In this document: one piece after another, positions 52,477 through 60,962 of the stretch
How positions within the stretch are numbered: position 1 is the stretch's first letter
Layout of the letters: each line of letters starts with the position of its first letter
Assembly: GCA_963669455.1 (NCBI GenBank)
Contig: OY770026.1
Span: forward strand, 744,001 to 808,000
Source: JAWKWH01 sp963669455
GTDB taxonomy: Bacteria; Pseudomonadota; Alphaproteobacteria; Rhizobiales; Rhizobiaceae
DNA: 64,000 bases
Direction: 5' to 3'
Notes under the pieces: generated by a model
What the model saw: only the letters and a program-made list of their open reading frames with translations
Told to the model about the DNA's origin: nothing
Databases searched by the model: none
Program-made: the position numbers and the translations under genes

Positions 52477-52749
52477 TTATCTGTCCAATACAGCGCGGAT
52501 CGTTTCCATTGCCGAAACCAGACGCCGCGATACCTCGGTGTTGGCGTCCTGCAGGCGCTCCGCCCTGGCTTCGCTCTTGTCGAGTTCCTGTGCCAGTCGC
52601 GCCCGGTCGGTGCCCATGCGCTGAACCTCCTCTTGCGAATTCAGGCGTTCGGTCTCACGCGCGGTTTTCAGGTCTACCGACTTGTCGAGCGTATCGACGG
52701 CTTTTGCCAGCCTGCCAATTGCCTGCTTGAGGGTGATATCACCGCTCAT
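52477..52749 (-). CDS. DUF4164 family coiled-coil protein
   Basis: A 90-residue protein that is almost fully helical, with heptad-like spacing over residues 5-85 (LKQAIGRLAKAVDTLDKSVD; RARLAQELDKSEARAERLQD). This small family sits directly before zapA in Rhizobiales and may join ZapA in division; this is context inference. ATG 52749. Confidence 0.88.
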   Translation of the reverse strand: MSGDITLKQAIGRLAKAVDTLDKSVDLKTARETERLNSQEEVQRMGTDRARLAQELDKSEARAERLQDANTEVSRRLVSAMETIRAVLDR

Positions 52750-52846
52750 GGTTCTGCTCCGAGCCCCTGCCCATGGTGCGAATCATGCATATTCATAACA
52801 CGTTACCAGTGAAAGATTAGGCACTGTGTTAACCTCCCGTCAACAA

Positions 52847-52947
52847 GGTGGCGGGCTGTATCCCCCGCTATGCGTCGCAAATGCAGTTGAGATTGGCTTT
52901 TGGCGGGGCTGTAATCCGTGCTGTTTTGTTGACTCAAGCCCGCCACC
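52847..52947. other. long inverted repeat in the gap before tkt, possible structured RNA
   Basis: GGTGGCGGGCT (52847-52857) pairs with AGCCCGCCACC (52937-52947), and inside it CCCCGC (52863-52868) pairs with GCGGGG (52903-52908), giving a rod-like fold. The 281-base gap between DUF4164 and tkt holds no gene. 6S RNA is often near zapA in Alphaproteobacteria, but I cannot match its consensus here. Confidence 0.3.
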
Positions 52948-53030
52948 TGCTATGTCTCCGCGCGAAATTGTCTGTGTGTTGCCAGTAACGCAATTGTGCA
53001 TCTTTACTGGCAGTCAATCTGTGAGAAATC

Positions 53031-55037
53031 ATGACGTCACGCGAAAAACACGATCGGATGGCCAATGCAATCCGGTTCCTCTCCATGGATGCGGTGGAAA
53101 AAGCGAAATCCGGCCATCCCGGCCTGCCTTTGGGAGCAGCCGATATCGCCACCGTTCTTTTCACCCGCTTTATGGTCCATGACCCGAAACACCCGACATG
53201 GCCGGACCGCGACCGCTTTGTCCTGTCAGCCGGTCATGGCTCGATGTTGGTCTACTCGCTGCTCTATCTTCTGGGCTATGAAGACATCACCATCGATGAG
53301 ATCGCCAATTTCCGTCAAATCGGCTCAAAGACCGCCGGCCATCCGGAATTCGGCCACGCAGCGGGGATCGAGACAACCACCGGTCCGCTTGGTCAGGGCC
53401 TGGCGAACGCGGTTGGTATGGCCCTTGCCGAACGGCATCTCAACGCCGAATATGGCGATGATCTGACCAGCCACTATACCTATGCCCTGGTCGGTGATGG
53501 CTGCCTGATGGAAGGGATCAGCCAGGAAGCCATCGCACTGGCAGGCCATCTTAAGCTGAACCGTCTCATTGTTCTGTTCGACGATAATCAGATTTCGATC
53601 GATGGACCGATTTCGCTATCGGATTCAACCGACCAGCGTGCCCGTTTCGAAGCGTCGGGCTGGGAAACATCCGGCGTTGACGGCCATGATCCCGAGGCGA
53701 TCGCGGATGCCATCGACAAGGCAAAACAGTCCGACAAGCCAACCATGATTGCGTGCCGCACCACCATCGGCTTCGGGGCTCCGAACAAGGCCGGCACCGC
53801 CAAGGCCCATGGTGCGCCGCTGGGTACTGACGAAATCGAAGGGGCTCGCGCCGCATTGGGGTGGACCAGCAAGCCTTTTGAGATTCCATGCGCGATCCTT
53901 GATGAATGGCGGCTTGCGGGTTTGCGGTCGACCAAAGAACGGGTTGCGTGGGAAGGGCGGCTGGCCGATGCCGATGCCGATCTGCGTGCGAGCTTCAAGC
54001 GGCGGATGCGTGGCGATTTGCCGAGTGCCCTTGAAAGCGCAATTCAGAACTACAAGAAAACGCTTTCTGCCGACAAACCTGCTGTCGCGACACGAAAATC
54101 ATCCGAAATGGCGCTTGAGGTAATCAATTCGGTGGTGCCGGAAACGCTCGGCGGTTCTGCCGACCTGACCGGGTCCAACAATACCAGGACCAGCCAGACC
54201 CTTCCGCTGTCGGCGGCGGATTATTCCGGCCGCTTCATCCATTACGGCATTCGCGAACACGGTATGGCAGCGGCGATGAACGGCATCGCGCTTCATGGTG
54301 GTATTATTCCCTATTCGGGCACATTCATGGTGTTTTCCGATTATTGCCGCCCGGCCATGCGCCTGTCGTCCCTGATGAGCCAGCGGGTCATTTATGTAAT
54401 GACCCATGATTCGATCGGATTGGGCGAGGATGGGCCAACCCATCAGCCAGTCGAACATCTGGCCGCATTGCGTGCCATTCCCAACCATCTGGTGTTCCGG
54501 CCGGCAGACGCGGTGGAAGTGGCCGAATGCTGGGAATTGGCGCTGAAAAGCGATGACGCACCGTCAACCCTGGCGTTGACCCGGCAAAACCTGCCGACTG
54601 TCCGCAAAGAGCATGAGACGGAGAATATCTGCGGCCACGGCGCCTATGAGTTACAGCTTGCAAGCGACGATGCCGCTGTCAGCATTTTTGCCAGCGGATC
54701 GGAAATCGAGATTGCGCTTGAAGCTCGTGAGCAACTGGAAGCGGCAGGCCATCCGACCCGGGTCATCTCGGTGCCGTGCATGGAATTATTTGAAAAGCAG
54801 GATGACGAGTTTCAGGCGGCTATCCTTGGAAACTCTCCCGTCAACATCGCCATTGAGGCGGGTGTCCGCCAGGGATGGGACCGCTTTATCGGCCGCGACG
54901 GAATTTTCATCGGCATGCAGTCATTCGGCGCCAGCGGCCCCTATAAGGAGCTATACCAACATTTCGGCATTACCGCGGAAGCCGCGGTCAAAGCTGCAAT
55001 CAGCAGACTGTCTGCAAAGAATACAGACAAAGACTAA
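53031..55037 (+). CDS. tkt: transketolase
   Basis: A 668-residue ThDP enzyme of full length: substrate loop KSGHPGLPLGAADIATVLF at the N-terminus, GHGSMLVYSLLYLLGYED, cofactor motif GDGCLMEGISQEAIALAGHL with DDNQISIDG, and the C-terminal domain with HYGIREHGMAAAMNGIALHG. It exchanges two-carbon units in the pentose phosphate pathway. Lies 33 bases before gap, a common rhizobial order. Confidence 0.97.
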   Translation: MTSREKHDRMANAIRFLSMDAVEKAKSGHPGLPLGAADIATVLFTRFMVHDPKHPTWPDRDRFVLSAGHGSMLVYSLLYLLGYEDITIDEIANFRQIGSKTAGHPEFGHAAGIETTTGPLGQGLANAVGMALAERHLNAEYGDDLTSHYTYALVGDGCLMEGISQEAIALAGHLKLNRLIVLFDDNQISIDGPISLSDSTDQRARFEASGWETSGVDGHDPEAIADAIDKAKQSDKPTMIACRTTIGFGAPNKAGTAKAHGAPLGTDEIEGARAALGWTSKPFEIPCAILDEWRLAGLRSTKERVAWEGRLADADADLRASFKRRMRGDLPSALESAIQNYKKTLSADKPAVATRKSSEMALEVINSVVPETLGGSADLTGSNNTRTSQTLPLSAADYSGRFIHYGIREHGMAAAMNGIALHGGIIPYSGTFMVFSDYCRPAMRLSSLMSQRVIYVMTHDSIGLGEDGPTHQPVEHLAALRAIPNHLVFRPADAVEVAECWELALKSDDAPSTLALTRQNLPTVRKEHETENICGHGAYELQLASDDAAVSIFASGSEIEIALEAREQLEAAGHPTRVISVPCMELFEKQDDEFQAAILGNSPVNIAIEAGVRQGWDRFIGRDGIFIGMQSFGASGPYKELYQHFGITAEAAVKAAISRLSAKNTDKD

Positions 55038-55070
55038 CCTCCCAACCACTTAATCTCGGAGAACGACATT

Positions 55071-56078
55071 ATGACCGTCAGGGTTGCCATTAATGGATTT
55101 GGACGCATTGGCCGGAATATCGCCCGCGCCATCTTTGAATCGGGCCGCAAGGATATCGACATTGTTGCCGTCAACGATCTGGGTCCCGTTGAAACCAACG
55201 CACATCTGTTCCGCTATGATTCGGTGCATGGCCGCTTTCCAGGCGAGGTGACGGTTTCAGGCGATACGATCAATATTGGCACCGACAGTTTCAAGGTTAC
55301 GGCGATCCGCAATCCGGCTGAATTGCCATGGGGCGAGCTGGGTGTCGATATCGCGCTGGAATGCACCGGCATTTTCGCCTCAAAGGAAAAGGCGTCCGCG
55401 CATCTTGAAGCCGGCGCCAAGCGGGTCATCGTCTCCGCACCGGCTGAAGGCGCTGATCTGACCGTCGTCTATGGCGTCAATCACGACAAGCTGACGAAGG
55501 ATCACATGGTGGTCTCCAACGCATCGTGCACCACCAATTGCCTGGCCCCGGTCGCCAAGGTGCTGAACGATGCCATCGGCATCGACAAGGGCTTCATGAC
55601 CACGATCCATTCCTACACTGGCGATCAGCCGACGCTGGACACGATGCACAAGGATCTCTACCGCGCCCGTGCTGCGGCCGTGTCGATGATCCCGACCTCA
55701 ACCGGTGCCGCCAAGGCGGTTGGCCTGGTGTTGCCGGAACTGGCTGGCCGTCTCGATGGCGTCGCCATCCGTGTGCCGACGCCGAATGTTTCGGTCGTCG
55801 ATCTCAAATTCGTTGCCAGCCGCGAAACCTCGGTCGAGGAAATCCAAAACGCCATCCGTGCTGCCGCTGACGGTCCGCTTAAAGGCGTTCTTGGCTACAC
55901 CGATGAAAAACTGGTATCGATCGATTTGAACCACGACGCCCAATCTTCGGTGTTCCACATGGACCAGACCAAGGTCATGGACGGCACGCTGTGCCGCGTC
56001 ATGAGCTGGTATGACAATGAATGGGGTTTTTCTAACCGCATGAGCGATACCGCCGTGGCGATCGGCAAGCTGATCTGA
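55071..56078 (+). CDS. gap: glyceraldehyde-3-phosphate dehydrogenase, type I
   Basis: A 335-residue GAPDH: NAD-binding MTVRVAINGFGRIGRNIARA, active-site SNASCTTNCLAP (catalytic Cys), HSYTGDQPTLD with the general-base His, and WYDNEWGFSNRM at the C-terminus. Co-transcribed after tkt. In related genomes pgk commonly comes next; here a small open frame and pncB follow instead. Confidence 0.97.
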   Translation: MTVRVAINGFGRIGRNIARAIFESGRKDIDIVAVNDLGPVETNAHLFRYDSVHGRFPGEVTVSGDTINIGTDSFKVTAIRNPAELPWGELGVDIALECTGIFASKEKASAHLEAGAKRVIVSAPAEGADLTVVYGVNHDKLTKDHMVVSNASCTTNCLAPVAKVLNDAIGIDKGFMTTIHSYTGDQPTLDTMHKDLYRARAAAVSMIPTSTGAAKAVGLVLPELAGRLDGVAIRVPTPNVSVVDLKFVASRETSVEEIQNAIRAAADGPLKGVLGYTDEKLVSIDLNHDAQSSVFHMDQTKVMDGTLCRVMSWYDNEWGFSNRMSDTAVAIGKLI

Positions 56079-56088
56079 GGACAAAATC

Positions 56089-56232
56089 ATGGGCGCGGCG
56101 CAAGTGGTTGTGAACAACAATCCGGCCCCGCCCGTGCCGATGCAGGAGGCCAGTTTAAACTGGATGCGTTCCAATAGGGCTGGTTCGTCCAGAAGGCTTT
56201 ATCCCGGAAAACACGCGGCGGAAAGACAATGA
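56089..56232 (+). CDS. possible small protein or leader frame between gap and pncB
   Basis: A 47-codon frame from ATG 56089, 10 bases after the gap stop and with TGAGGA upstream. The product starts MGAAQVVVNNNPAPPVPMQE and ends basic (SSRRLYPGKHAAERQ). Its stop overlaps the pncB start by four bases (ATGA), which would couple their translation. No family recognised; it could be fortuitous or a remnant left where pgk was displaced. Confidence 0.35.
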   Translation: MGAAQVVVNNNPAPPVPMQEASLNWMRSNRAGSSRRLYPGKHAAERQ

Positions 56233-57536
56233 TGGCCAAGACCGATATCGCGCGCCGCGTCTACAATCACGCATGGAAGCTCGACCCGATCATCCGCAGC
56301 CTGCTGGATACGGATTTCTACAAATTGCTGATGCTGCAGATGATCTGGACGCTGCATCGCGATGTTGATGCGACCTTCACGCTGATCAACCGGAAGAGTT
56401 CGGTTCGCCTTGCCGATGATCTTTCCGAGGCGGAGCTGCGCGAGCAACTCGATCATGCCCGCACCATACGGTTTGCAAAAAAAGAGATGATCTGGCTTGC
56501 TGGTAATACATTTTACGGCCGCAAACAGATATTTGCCCCCGATTTCCTGCAATGGCTGCAAGATTTTCAGCTGCCGGAATACGAGCTTTCGGTAAAGGAC
56601 GGCCAGTTCGAGCTAAACTTTCACGGCCCCTGGACCCACACCATAATGTGGGAAATTCCGGCACTTGCCATCATCAATGAATTGCGCTCGCGTGCAGCAA
56701 TGCGCAGCTTCGGCCCGTTTGCGCTCGATGTGCTTTATGCGCGGGCAAAAGCCAAAATGTGGGACAAGGTCGAGCGCCTCAAAACCGTTCCCGACATCCG
56801 CATTTCCGATTTTGGCACCCGCCGGCGTCACTCGTTCCTGTGGCAGCGCTGGTGCGTGGAGGCGCTGAAGGAGGGTATCGGCAATGCTTTTACCGGCACC
56901 TCCAACGTTCTGCTTGCCATGGATACCGATCTGGAGGCGCTCGGAACCAATGCGCATGAGCTACCGATGGTCTACGCCGCGCTGGCCGAAAGCAAGGAAG
57001 AATTGATGGAGGCGCCCTACCGGGTGCTGACCGACTGGAACAAACTTTATGGCGGTAATCTCTTAATCGTGCTGCCCGACACATTCGGTACGGCGGCATT
57101 TTTGCGCAACGCTCCCGACTGGGTGGCCGACTGGACCGGTTTTAGGCCGGACAGCGCCCCGCCAGTCACCGGCGGTGAAAGGATTATCAAATGGTGGCGC
57201 GAGCGCGGCCACGATCCGCGCGAAAAACTGATTGTGTTTTCAGACGGGCTCGATGTCGACACGATCATCGAAGCCCACCAGCATTTTCAGGGCCGGGTCC
57301 GGATGGCCTTTGGCTGGGGCACCAACCTGACCAACGATTTCGCAAATTGCCTGCCCGATGGCGGCGATGCCCTCGACCCGATATCGCTGGTCTGCAAGGT
57401 CAGCTCGGCGAACGGCAGGCCGGCCGTCAAATTGTCCGACAACCCCCGCAAAGCGACCGGTGATGCGGCCGAAGTGGCGCGTTATCTGAAAATCTTTGGC
57501 GAGGAAGACCGGGTTGAGCGCGCTGTTAAAGTCTAG
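56229..57536 (+). CDS. pncB: nicotinate phosphoribosyltransferase
   Basis: A 435-residue enzyme of NAD salvage converting nicotinate and PRPP to nicotinate mononucleotide. Recognisable segments: LLDTDFYKLLMLQMIWTLHR, the phosphohistidine-region FGTRRRHSFLWQRW near residues 195-208, GTSNVLLAMD, and the PRPP-site FSDGLDVDTIIEAHQHF with GWGTNLTNDF. Full length. Two tandem ATGs (56229, 56232) are possible starts. The TAG stop is made by the following 107-bp repeat. Confidence 0.95.
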   Translation: MMAKTDIARRVYNHAWKLDPIIRSLLDTDFYKLLMLQMIWTLHRDVDATFTLINRKSSVRLADDLSEAELREQLDHARTIRFAKKEMIWLAGNTFYGRKQIFAPDFLQWLQDFQLPEYELSVKDGQFELNFHGPWTHTIMWEIPALAIINELRSRAAMRSFGPFALDVLYARAKAKMWDKVERLKTVPDIRISDFGTRRRHSFLWQRWCVEALKEGIGNAFTGTSNVLLAMDTDLEALGTNAHELPMVYAALAESKEELMEAPYRVLTDWNKLYGGNLLIVLPDTFGTAAFLRNAPDWVADWTGFRPDSAPPVTGGERIIKWWRERGHDPREKLIVFSDGLDVDTIIEAHQHFQGRVRMAFGWGTNLTNDFANCLPDGGDALDPISLVCKVSSANGRPAVKLSDNPRKATGDAAEVARYLKIFGEEDRVERAVKV

Positions 57537-57639
57537 AGCATTTTCAGCAAAAGTTGCAGACTTTTGCGCTCGCGAAAATGCGCCAAAACAATAGCTTAGA
57601 GCGTTTTTGATGACTCGGTTTTTATCAAAAATGCTCCAG
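57533..57639. repeat. 107-bp palindromic repeat, copy 2
   Basis: Almost the same as 33560-33666: the first ~90 bases are identical, with about three changes near the right end (ATGCTCCAG instead of ATGCTCTAG). The left CTAG supplies the pncB stop codon. Confidence 0.88.
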
Positions 57640-57713
57640 CGCATCCGGCTTGATCAGGTCGGATACTCCAACGCAGATTGCAGCCATGACCCTTGGGGAT
57701 TTGGCTTAAAAGT

Positions 57714-58667
57714 CTAAGGATCAACCTGCCGGCTGGCCGGACTGCCGCCGCGCACCAGCTTTTTCAAAATCCCGGTTCCCGGTGCCTTTCCGGCAGACTT
57801 AGCCGGGGCGGAACCAGCAACCTTTGTCTCACCGGAAAAACTGACATAGCTGCGGTAAATGTAACCCTGGCGGCCATCATAGACCGCGCGGCACCAATGC
57901 GTGCAGGCCGGATCAGCCTTGATATTCGCGCCCTGCGGCACCACCATAATCTTGGCAGCGTGCTTGTTGTCGGACGCCCGCATGTTCACCCACTTTGCCG
58001 CTTGGGCGGTAACCAGGTCGCCGGTGGCAAATGACGGGGCGGTAATGCGTGCAGGTCTGATTTCCTCGTCATCGGCCGGCTCGTCGATGGCGGCCTCATC
58101 AATGATAGAGGGGATCAGATCCGGGTTCATCTGCTCTTCGAGCGCAACAACTTCTTCCTCGGTTTCCGCAAAAGCAACCTTGTTGAGCGCTGCCAGAACA
58201 GCCTCACTATCCTTGCGTTGCTCCAATGGCTTTGCGCTTGAGATCGTCGCACCGTCCACCCATCGCGGATCATCTTTTTTCAGCGGCAAAGGTGCGCCGG
58301 AAATATCGGCGGTGACGGGAAAGGTCTTGACCTTCTTCGGCTCAACGGCCAGCGCTTTACCGGGCACCGCCTCTACCGCCGCCGCTTCAACTGCGGTGGG
58401 CTTTTGCACATTTTCTTCAACGGCCTGCTCTCCAGCGACCGCTTCGATTTCGACAGGTATCACCGGCGATGCGAGCTTTGCTGGTACGGGATCGCTGACA
58501 CTGACCATAAACGCATAGGCGGCAGCTGCGCCACACAGCACGGTTACAACGGCTGCCGCGCCTACCGCAACCAGCCCGGAACGCTTCTTGGCTGGCCGGA
58601 CCCTTAGGTCCTGCAATGTGAACGGATATTGGTTCGTCGGTTCCGGTGTCACGAAATACTTTGACAT
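57714..58667 (-). CDS. membrane-anchored protein with C-terminal bacterial SH3 domain
   Basis: A 317-residue protein: short cytoplasmic tail (MSKYFVTPEPTNQYPFTLQD), one membrane helix near residues 34-54 (VAVGAAAVVTVLCGAAAAYA), a long Ala/Glu/Val-rich linker and an SH3 domain (about 220-285) with AKWVNMRASDNKHAAKIMVV and GRQGYIYRSYVSFSG. Such proteins often bind peptidoglycan in the periplasm. Specific role unknown. Confidence 0.82.
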   Translation of the reverse strand: MSKYFVTPEPTNQYPFTLQDLRVRPAKKRSGLVAVGAAAVVTVLCGAAAAYAFMVSVSDPVPAKLASPVIPVEIEAVAGEQAVEENVQKPTAVEAAAVEAVPGKALAVEPKKVKTFPVTADISGAPLPLKKDDPRWVDGATISSAKPLEQRKDSEAVLAALNKVAFAETEEEVVALEEQMNPDLIPSIIDEAAIDEPADDEEIRPARITAPSFATGDLVTAQAAKWVNMRASDNKHAAKIMVVPQGANIKADPACTHWCRAVYDGRQGYIYRSYVSFSGETKVAGSAPAKSAGKAPGTGILKKLVRGGSPASRQVDP

Positions 58668-58907
58668 CGTTTGTCTCTCCGGAGGCTAGGTCATGACCAA
58701 ATGATCCAGGCCTCTAAGTTTGTACCCCTCATCCTCGGTTCAGCCGCCGCGTATCCGCGGTTCTATGCCATCACCTTTGTCAGGGCATCCCATTTCCCTA
58801 AATAGGCATTAGAATGTGGCGCGGATTGGTCATATTTCAGGATTCTGGTCGAAAAATCGATCTTTTTCCTGTGATTTTACCAAAATGGTCAAAATAACCG
58901 CACGAAA

Positions 58908-59813
58908 TTATCTTGACAACGGCAAGTCGGCCAGATGGGCGGCGATAAAATCGTAGACACGCCGAACGCGGCGGCTGGTGCGAAGCTCCCGGTGGGCTGT
59001 CAACCACATGGGTATGGATCCGGTCGGCAGGTCGGGCAAAATTCGCTCAACACCAGCCTTGCCGGATGCAATGGCGTCGGCGGCAAAACCAATGCCGGCA
59101 CCCGCCTTGATTAACTTCCAATTGACAACCTGAGCGTCGGTACGAATGGCAAATGAATGGCGGTCGGCATGGTAGCCAAGCGCGACGATGCTTTTGATCA
59201 AAAGATCGTTCCTGTCGTAACCGATCAGGGTGTGGCCAAATAAATCTTCGGCAATTGCGGGCCTGCCGGCACGTTCAAGATAGGTGGTCGTGGCATAGCA
59301 GCCAATGGATAATTCATTGACCTTACGCGTGATCAGCTCTGCCTGGTTTGGCTTCACCATCCTGACAGCGATGTCCGCGTCACGGGTAAGCAGATTCTGC
59401 ACCTCGTTAGAACTGACAAGCTCGATTTCCAGTGCCGGTTCCTCATGTTTCAGCGAGGCGATGATCTGCGGCAGCAGATAGTGGGCAACAATCTCGCTTG
59501 CCGAAATGCGTATCGTGCCGGCGACCTCGCTGGATCGTCCGGTTGCGGCCAGTGAAAATGCAGCCGCCTCACGCTCCAGTCCCTGTGCCCGCTCCAGCAA
59601 CACCCTTCCGGTATCGGTCAACGCCATGCCGCGCCGCTGCCGCTCAAACAGCGTTACCTGCAATCCGGCTTCAAGTTCGTTGATATGCCGACCAAGCGTC
59701 GGCTGGCTGATGCCGGTTGCCCGAACCGCGCCCGACAGACTGCCGGCGCGAGCTACGGCGATAAAGCTTCTGACCAGGTTCCAGTCAAAGTCGTTCATCA
59801 TATAACCATTCAT
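58908..59813 (-). CDS. LysR-family transcriptional regulator
   Basis: A 301-residue LysR protein: NLVRSFIAVARAGSLSGAVR and ATGISQPTLGRHINELEAGL (helix-turn-helix, about 12-50), then an effector domain starting GTIRISASEIVAHYLLPQII. It diverges from the NAD-dependent dehydratase gene at 59988, which it probably regulates. Start may be 59813, 59801 or 59798; no strong ribosome site is visible. Confidence 0.92.
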   Translation of the reverse strand: MNGYMMNDFDWNLVRSFIAVARAGSLSGAVRATGISQPTLGRHINELEAGLQVTLFERQRRGMALTDTGRVLLERAQGLEREAAAFSLAATGRSSEVAGTIRISASEIVAHYLLPQIIASLKHEEPALEIELVSSNEVQNLLTRDADIAVRMVKPNQAELITRKVNELSIGCYATTTYLERAGRPAIAEDLFGHTLIGYDRNDLLIKSIVALGYHADRHSFAIRTDAQVVNWKLIKAGAGIGFAADAIASGKAGVERILPDLPTGSIPMWLTAHRELRTSRRVRRVYDFIAAHLADLPLSR

Positions 59814-59987
59814 TTATGAATAATAATATCTCATATTCTCGGAATATCAATTCAATATCGTTACCAATATAATTCAATTCAGTGAGCGGGATGAAGACGG
59901 ATCGCCGCCTGGTTTTCATCTGATGCCGACCGGCGGGGCGACCTAATTCCGGACGATTTCGCAACCAATACGCTTAGGAGCTAGAGC

Positions 59988-60956
59988 ATGACAAACAATG
60001 ACAGGAAAGTCGCCATCCTTGGCGCAGCCGGACGCATTGGCGACGCCGCAGCCAAAGCATTTCTCGCAGCCGGCTGGCAGGTCAGCGGCGTGGGACGCAA
60101 CGCTAGGCTTGGTCAAATGGCACCAGGCGTCAAACCCGTCCGCGCGGATGCGGGCGATGTGAACGCATTGACCAAGGCCTGCAAGGGCGCTGATGTGATC
60201 CTCAACGCGCTTAATCCGCAGGATTATCACAAGTGGGAGGCCGTGCTGCCGATGGCCGAAAACGTCATCACCGCCGCCAAGGCCAATCAGGCAGCGGTTT
60301 TACTGCCCGGCAATGTCTATAATTTTGGCCATGAAATCGGCATGGACACCGCTGAAGACGCGTTAGAAGTGCCATCTACCCAAAAAGCCAAAATCCGCAT
60401 CGCGATGGAAGAAGGGTTTCGCCTGGCAGCCGGTAAGCACGGCGTGCAGACCATCGTCTTGCGGGCGGGTGATTTTTATGGCGGCAGCAAGCCCGGCAGC
60501 TGGCTCGATTATCCGATCCTGACAAAGCTGCAGAAAAATCTGTTCACCTGGCCTGGACCGTACGATATGCCACACGCATTTGCCTATTTGCCGGACCTCG
60601 GACGGGCATTTGTAAAAATTGCCGAAAAACGCGGTGAGTTGGCCCGTTTCGAGCGGCTGAATTTTGCCGGTCATACGCTGACAGGCGATGAGGTGCACGC
60701 GATCGTCGAACGCAGTGTCGGCCGCAAGCTGTGCCCCACCGGCATGCCATGGAAACTGATCCGCACATTGGGTCTGGTCAAGCCGCTTTACCGGGAAATC
60801 GCCATCATGTCTTATCTCTGGCGAACCGCCCACTCGCTTGATGGGTCGAAATTCGAGCGCCTTGTCGGCCCGTTCGAGGCGACAAAACCGGAGCATGCGA
60901 TTGCACAGGCAATTGCCGATCTCAAACTGGATGGCGCAGCGAAAATGGCAGCGTAA
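59988..60956 (+). CDS. NAD-dependent epimerase/dehydratase-family protein
   Basis: A 322-residue extended SDR-like protein: DRKVAILGAAGRIGDAAAKA (Rossmann) at the N-terminus, ADVILNALNPQDYHKWEAVL and VLLPGNVYNFGHEIGMDT, with a YxxxK-like region replaced by a less clear pattern. Substrate is not known. Faces the LysR gene and converges with the RND pump gene 6 bases away. Confidence 0.85.
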   Translation: MTNNDRKVAILGAAGRIGDAAAKAFLAAGWQVSGVGRNARLGQMAPGVKPVRADAGDVNALTKACKGADVILNALNPQDYHKWEAVLPMAENVITAAKANQAAVLLPGNVYNFGHEIGMDTAEDALEVPSTQKAKIRIAMEEGFRLAAGKHGVQTIVLRAGDFYGGSKPGSWLDYPILTKLQKNLFTWPGPYDMPHAFAYLPDLGRAFVKIAEKRGELARFERLNFAGHTLTGDEVHAIVERSVGRKLCPTGMPWKLIRTLGLVKPLYREIAIMSYLWRTAHSLDGSKFERLVGPFEATKPEHAIAQAIADLKLDGAAKMAA

Positions 60957-60962
60957 AACCGG

